DNA from: Myoxocephalus aenaeus
Lineage: Eukaryota; Chordata; Actinopteri; Perciformes; Cottidae
Reading direction: 5' to 3'
Length of the DNA stretch: 64,000 nt
Assembly: GCA_038501785.1 (NCBI GenBank)
Contig: JBAMJR010000188.1
Span: 124,001-188,000 of the forward strand
Shown here: piece after piece, positions 58,554 through 64,000 of the stretch
How the letters are laid out: each line of letters begins with the position of its first letter
How positions within the stretch are numbered: position 1 is the stretch's first letter
The notes under the pieces: model-generated
What the model saw: only the letters and a program-made list of their open reading frames with translations
The model's database searches: none
What the model was told of the DNA's origin: nothing
Program-made: the position numbers and the translations under genes

Positions 58554-60775
58554 AATCATGAGATAGTAAGTGTCCATCCGCATTACAGGAAGGAACGACT
58601 TTCTATCTCATAATTATGACTTTTTATCTCATAATTATGACTTTCTATCTCTTCATTTTTTTATTTTACTGGTGGAAATGGGCTTCCATAATTACACTTG
58701 TCTTTTTGATTCTTCATAGTTTTTATTATTCACAGTTCCTCTGGTGTTTCAGAGAATAATGCAACGCACAGCGTATTTATTTAGCATTTAGCAGCGTTGT
58801 GCATGCTTAGAAATTGCGGAGGCTCTCGTGTATATGGCGCCAAGTGCGAGTATAAACAAAGCTTTAGCCCCAGCATGTATACGCTCACGCTGGAGCCTCT
58901 TGGAGATCTGTCAACCTCCTTTTACAGCAGCTAAAGAGCTAGATAATTATCTTAGGAGTTGTGTGGGAACAAAAACAGATCTTAAAGGAGAGTGAATACT
59001 GGACTTACATTCATCAGGTGGACAGAAACCATTACGAATGATTGCTTATGTTGCTTTGTGTGTGCTTGATGTGTTAGTAGGCAATGATTTGCTAACATAA
59101 TCACCATAACAGCGCGAAAGGATGATGAGTATTTTCAACTTATTAAAAAATGTTTTTTTAAATAATCTATTGATGCAGCTTGAATTATACCTTGTAACAC
59201 GACCTGTGGTATCAGAGTGGTTGAATCTGTGTGTGTGAACAATAAAAACAACAACTCTCTCTTGGGTGTGTAAGCCGTTCTATCGTTTGAAACCAATGAT
59301 GATGTGCAGAAGTGTGCGCACGCAGTTTGGCAACAGAAGTACGGTGACTGTAATGGCTTCTTGAGCCGTGCAAGGCCATTAACCACCAAAGATCACAAAT
59401 GCAATCTAAACAAATTGACAAATAGTGACCGAGTTCCAGTTCCAGGTGCTACAAGCGAGTGGATAGTCTACATTAGCAAGTGGCCCAATATTTAGTACCC
59501 AGATATATATACATTTTCATTATCATCTATTTGAATTGTTTTGTTTTAAGTGTCAATCTAGACGTTTTTTTGTTTAAATAAATGTCTGTTAAGTGACTAT
59601 CTCTCACTGAAGACTTTTACCCACTGACGAAGGTATTGCAATATTCATAAATATTCGGTTACAAACTGGGTGGCTGTGGTGATATTCCTGGAAAAGAAAA
59701 TTATGTATAAGAGTTTTGCAACATTGTATACAAACAAAATGTTTTACTTCTCTTGAAAAAATTGTGAACAAAATTGTTAGTATGGAAAGAAAGTGGTAGA
59801 CGAGACTCCAGACTGCTAAACTCAAAGCACAATTCCATTGTTGTCACTCAAATAGAAACCATAAATCAGCCAGGAATGAAATCTAAAGGAGTTTTACTTT
59901 AAGGTGACAATAAAAAATAATGAATATGTAATATAGAGGGCATTAAATGAGTCCTGAAATGAGTTGGAATCAAGAAGGTCCCCTCGTCTCAGAGTCAAAA
60001 ACACACATGTAACTTTCTGTCCACCAACTTAGTCACTCTCTCTTATCTGTCATCTCTAAAATTAAATTAAATTAAAATAGTTCAAATGAAAAGAAACAAC
60101 TGGAAATGAAGATTTTGTATAATATCTTAGGTCACATATAATTAGAATGGGAAAGATTATATCTTGTTTCTCCCCTTGAGGTTGCCTTGGATCTGATACT
60201 GCACAAAGGAAAAAATATTTCAACAAGTGTGACATCAAATAATATCATTGCATTCATTTTGTATGTTCTACAAGATATAATTGGTAAAATGTTAAACACA
60301 AGCTGTGTTATTATATTTCACTTTATATTTTCATGATCTGTAAGTTTCATAAATATGCCATGGCACACTTCATTGTTTTGTGAATTTTTTTTAATTGGTC
60401 ACACGCAACAGTGCTGGTTTCTACATGGTAATTCCCCCAAATGGCCACCAGGGGGCGCTAGAACGCCTCAACAGATCCTCCATCAGTGGGACGAGACTCT
60501 TTTCCTGGTTACAGACTGCTGTACGCCGTGGAGATGTCATCACCTGGAGCTTCAGGACACTGCTTATCTGTCTGCAGGCAGGGATCAATGCAATGCATCA
60601 CATCACTGCGCAAAACCCAGGAATGAACCTTGAGCCACTTATTTACTGTGAGGAGAGGGAATGTGTGTATGTAAAACGAGTTTCCTCAAAACAACGCTTG
60701 CCCACCTGGCCGTAACACGGTTTAAAACAATCACTAATATATACAAAATGTCATCAGAAATAAAAACTGGTAATG
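58554..60775. other. Lectin 3' flank, otherwise gene-free
   Basis: A short tandem repeat (TATCTCATAATTATGACTTT) at about 58601-58655 forms small palindromes. Frames at 60355-60715 have no recognised domain and no reliable splice sites. Confidence 0.4.
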
Positions 60776-61104
60776 CAGTGTTTTTCAACCTTTTTTGAGC
60801 CGCGGCACATTTTCTACAATAAAGAAATCCCGCGGCACACCAACAACCCAAAAAGTTACAAAATGTCACATTGTAACATAATACAGCATATATGGTAATT
60901 ATTGCGCTACCTACTGGCATGGGAGAGTATTCAGTGGTTCAAGTAAACCAGATTGCTCCATCAGACAAAAAAAGTGTTATCACTTTGTTAGAAAAATGAA
61001 AATAAAGTTATGCAAAAAAAGAACCAATATTTAGTTACTACTAAATAGTTTATTGTGGAAAACAAAAACAGAAAACAAAAACAGAATGAGTGAGATGTGT
61101 GAGC
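60776..61104. mobile_element. hAT element, left half only
   Basis: Matches 55076-55411 (CAGTGTTTTTCAACCTTTTT...) and then passes into ODC sequence at 61105. No right end is found to the window's end, so no target duplication can be tested. Confidence 0.9.
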
Positions 61105-63046
61105 ATATTTGTTGCTTCTATGTTTAGTGTATATTGTTGTTAGCTTACCGATAAATACTTTTGAATCACTTTTTCCAGATTGGTACTCCGCATTGCAGTG
61201 GATGACTCTGCATCCAAGATAAGACTGAGTTTAAGGCTGCGGTCGAATAGTCAAATAATGACCTCCTAACGTCTAACCCTAAGCACCTTTCCTTAACCTC
61301 TGTAGTAACAACGTAGTTATGACCCGACGGCAGGCGCATGTTAGTGACGTCAGTCTGCAGTCAGCGGTGAAACTACAATGTTCCCGAAAGCGCAGCTTAG
61401 ATACTTCGTCCGTCTTCTTACAGTGTTGTGTCGTAACGACATAAACAAGCCGGTTCATAGTATTACTTTAATAACGAGGTTGGAATAGAAATGAACGAAG
61501 GAATATGAAAGTGAAACCAACGTATTTTTCGTAAACTACTAAACTCTCTTTGTTCAGTTTCAAACATGCTGAATTAAATACGTTATCCCACTAATGATGT
61601 GTGTCATATGTGTGTCTCATATCCCGTTTTGCTGTTATGGTTTATTTACATGCAGATTATATATCGGATCATAAAAATATGCAGACAACAGTTTATGAAA
61701 CACAACTCGTGTTGACTTGATATGTTTTATTGTAATGTGACAAAATAGTTGATTAAAAAGATGATAATCAGAAACATGACTCAGACTGAAGAGCTCGTCC
61801 AGTTTAACTCTTTCATCAAAGCTTCTGTAACTGAAATCAAATAACGGACTAAAGCTGCAGTTCAACACAGCGAGAATAGAACAGAGAGAATATCAAATAC
61901 AGCAGTTTGATCACTTTACAGCAGTTTGATCACTTTACAGCAGTTTTCAGCGACGTAACGTTTGTAGTTTTCCAGCCGGTTTAACAGATTATTGAAAGTA
62001 TTTCCAAGTTATAGCTATAAGTTATATAGTTTGTTCTCGTGAACGGCCGAATGATACGTCACTTTAAATGTTGCCGCCGCAAGAAATTGTGGGTCGGCAT
62101 TATTTTCCTTTCGCAAAGGAAGGTCCAGAGGTTCCTATGCTAAAGGAGCTCAATTAGGAAGCATTGAAGCTCCTTTCCTTTGCGTTTGGACAATTCGACC
62201 AGCACTTATCATGGCGGCCACTTAGGTACTTCCGGGTCATTTCACTAAGTTAGGAAGGTTCCTAACCAAAATGGACTATTCGACCACAGCCTAAAGTTTG
62301 GCGCCAGACTGGAGTCAGCTGCTCAGCTGCTGGGACGTGCTGGAGAGCTGGGCTTGGAGGTCATTGGGGTCAGCTTTCATGTAGGCAGCGGGTGCACTCA
62401 AAGTTTGGCGTTCAAGCTGGCCATCGCAGACGCCCGACGTGTCTTTGACATGGGGGTAAGTCATCCTCATAGCAATAGAACGTGGTTGCAAACTCATAAC
62501 ATCTTCTTAAAAGGTGCCTTATAAGACAGTGGTACTGATGTGTTTTTCAGAAATTGTTGGGCCTCCAGATGAGTCTCTTGGATATTGGCGGAGGGTTCTC
62601 TGGGAGAGAGGACTGTCAAGTCGAATTTGAAGAGGTAAAGGAAAGAAAATATTCAGTGATAGGTGTCACCTTGTATTTTAGTGTAATGTCTGGAATATTA
62701 ATAGAGGTGTAATACCTGTGAAATATACTATTAACCCAACATGGTTTTCTTACCTAGTTTTCAGAAGTCATTAACGGCCTTCACACTTAGCCTTCACACT
62801 TGCAGCAAACGTCTTTGGCAAAAGAGTAATCGCAGATGATATGGATGAACATAGCGGTAATGTATAGATATACATCTATGAGTATTGAGTATTCTGTATT
62901 AACACAAAGTTATACAATGTGTGATTGTATTTGAATACATCTTGATTTAATAAAACAAAATGTAATGTGTAGGTGACAACTACCAGATGAGTCTGAAGGC
63001 TCCAAATGGCAATGCACCACTACAACAACAAGCATCTTCAGGAAAC
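61105..63046 (+). pseudogene. ODC fragment (end of intron 4 to exon 8), disrupted
   Basis: Intron 4 end, exon 5 (from 61179, interrupted by an insertion at 61235-62291, resuming to 62455), exon 6 (62551-62634), a damaged exon 7 (about 62759-62860, with the EPGRYY-coding part deleted and a short duplication) and the first part of exon 8 (62977-63046). Introns are also present, so it is a DNA copy, not a retrocopy. Exons 1-4 and 9-10 are missing. Very similar to the intact gene. Joined on the left to a hAT element. Confidence 0.9.
61235..62291. mobile_element. PIF/Harbinger-like non-autonomous element in ODC exon 5 copy
   Basis: Ends GGCTGCGGTCGAATAGTC and, inverted, GGCTGTGGTCGAATAGTC; flanked by TAA (61232-61234 and 62292-62294). 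The intact ODC exon 5 (GAGTTTAAAGTTTGG) is the empty site. A 3-bp TWA target fits PIF/Harbinger. No transposase inside. Confidence 0.88.
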
Positions 63047-63745
63047 TGTGGCAAACCAGGGGGAAAGGCGGAGCACAGGGGGCGGATCCCCAAGCTCAGG
63101 TTGGGGGAGGTCATCGAGGGAGTGTACTTCCCAGTGCAGGTGCTGCAGCCAATTGGCGCATGGCATTGGACGCACCTGCAGCCGATCAACTAATTAGAGG
63201 GAGTATAACTTCTCAGAGCTGGGAAACAGCAGGGAGGGAAGACAGACAGGAGGCTAGGAGGATCCCCTGATGTCGCCATCCGCAACAGTTTCCTTTTCTG
63301 AACTGTTGCTGCTGGAACCCATTTCATTCCTGATGTTTCCAGTATTTCCCATAACTACTGGGTTCAACTGTTTACATGCATTATCTGTTTCTGTGCATTA
63401 TCTGGTGTTGGCGCAGAGGCATTTTCCCCTTCTTTGCCCGCGTGTTGCAAGTGGCTGTGGCTTCGATAATGGAAACAGATATATCAAATAAGACTAGAAT
63501 TTACCCTCAATGGAAAAAGACGAGATTTGACTCGATCACGTGACATGTTGCAAGAATAATCAAACCCGTAATTTCAAAATGCATGCCAAACTTTTATCTA
63601 TTAATGTAATTAACAACTAAGTTATCTGCATCCTGCCCATCATCTTTTCTTACACATTAGCACACAGATGCTCTGGCCTATTACTGATGTCTGTATTAGA
63701 CAATAAAGTGCTCATGCTCTGTGAGGATTCAAATGTATTCTATAG
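63047..63745. other. Gene-free, possible LTR-like stretch
   Basis: 63047-63270 is GC-rich (GGCAAACCAGGGGGAAAGGC...) and adjoins the broken ODC exon 8. It looks like a repeat insertion but I cannot name it. Confidence 0.35.
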
Positions 63746-63803
63746 TTAAAAAAAAAGTATTGTCCTCAGACATGCTTTGTAAACGATGAGCACCTTTTCA
63801 TCA

Positions 63804-63939
63804 TAGTTGATCCCAAAACCCTGATCAGTCTTGAAGGAGCAACTGCTGTTCGGGACATGCTCGTGCTTGAACAAGGAGTTGATGTTAAAGCTCTTTGGAT
63901 CGCGGTGGCAGAGAAAGAAATGTAGGCTGAAAGGAAAGT
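63804..63939 (-). CDS. Candidate exon of an unidentified gene
   Basis: On the minus strand a pyrimidine tract and CAG acceptor (TTTCCTTTCAG) precede an open frame reading LHFFLCHRDPKSFNINSLFKHEHV and SSCSFKTDQGFGINYDEK, followed by a possible but weak donor (GTGCTC). The codons look coding-like, but I do not recognise the family. The upstream part would lie beyond the window. Confidence 0.3.
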
Positions 63940-64000
63940 GTGAATCCAGCTGTCTTACCGTCACACTCAATGTCATCTTAACATTGCTTCAAACCTGAGG

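Overview
This is nuclear DNA of a ray-finned (teleost) fish. Three multi-exon host genes with GT-AG splice sites can be read: a vesicular monoamine transporter (SLC18 family), an ornithine decarboxylase (ODC) and a two-domain C-type lectin. Most of the rest is transposable-element DNA of families typical of fish: Ty3/Gypsy with and without chromodomain, L1, hAT, PIF/Harbinger-like, piggyBac and tRNA-derived SINEs. There are no prokaryotic operons, phage or CRISPR loci.

Layout. 1.3-5.8 kb: a frameshifted Gypsy element with one LTR. 6.0-10.9 kb: an inverted, internally deleted ODC copy (exons 1, 8, 9, 10) whose missing middle is occupied by other DNA and a hAT element. 11-15.7 kb: a SINE, then an element with 24-bp terminal inverted repeats that holds an internally deleted piggyBac. 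17.4-29.9 kb (minus strand): the SLC18A1/A2-like gene, 15 coding exons found and the last one unresolved; its introns hold two sister hAT elements, a Gypsy remnant with chromodomain and LTR, another TIR element and a 38-bp minisatellite. 30.5-34.9 kb: Gypsy and piggyBac fragments and a local duplication plus inversion built around a SINE. 35.1-38.2 kb (plus strand): an intact 10-exon ODC gene that diverges from the SLC18 gene. 39.5-53.3 kb: transposon-rich, with L1 ORF1 and ORF2 remnants, a degenerate tandem array carrying oestrogen-response-element-like palindromes, a duplicated piece of the SLC18 gene split by a solo LTR, Gypsy gag, a piggyBac pseudogene and a perfect 46-bp-arm hairpin. 55.1-56.1 kb: a hAT element with a perfect 8-bp target duplication that carries a piece of an ODC intron. 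57.2-58.6 kb: the C-type lectin. 60.8-63.0 kb: half of the same hAT family fused to ODC exons 5-8, with a Harbinger-like insertion in exon 5.

The main story is repeated copying of ODC and SLC18 pieces around the intact genes. One route is inverted segmental duplication. Another is capture by a hAT element: the same hAT/ODC junction occurs at two loci, and one of them has a clean target-site duplication. The intact ODC keeps the catalytic residues but ends before the C-terminal degron region of mammalian ODC. The SLC18 protein keeps all the charged membrane residues used by vesicular monoamine transporters. ODC makes a polyamine precursor and SLC18 proteins load cationic amines into vesicles, so the divergent pair could be functionally linked, but that is only an inference.
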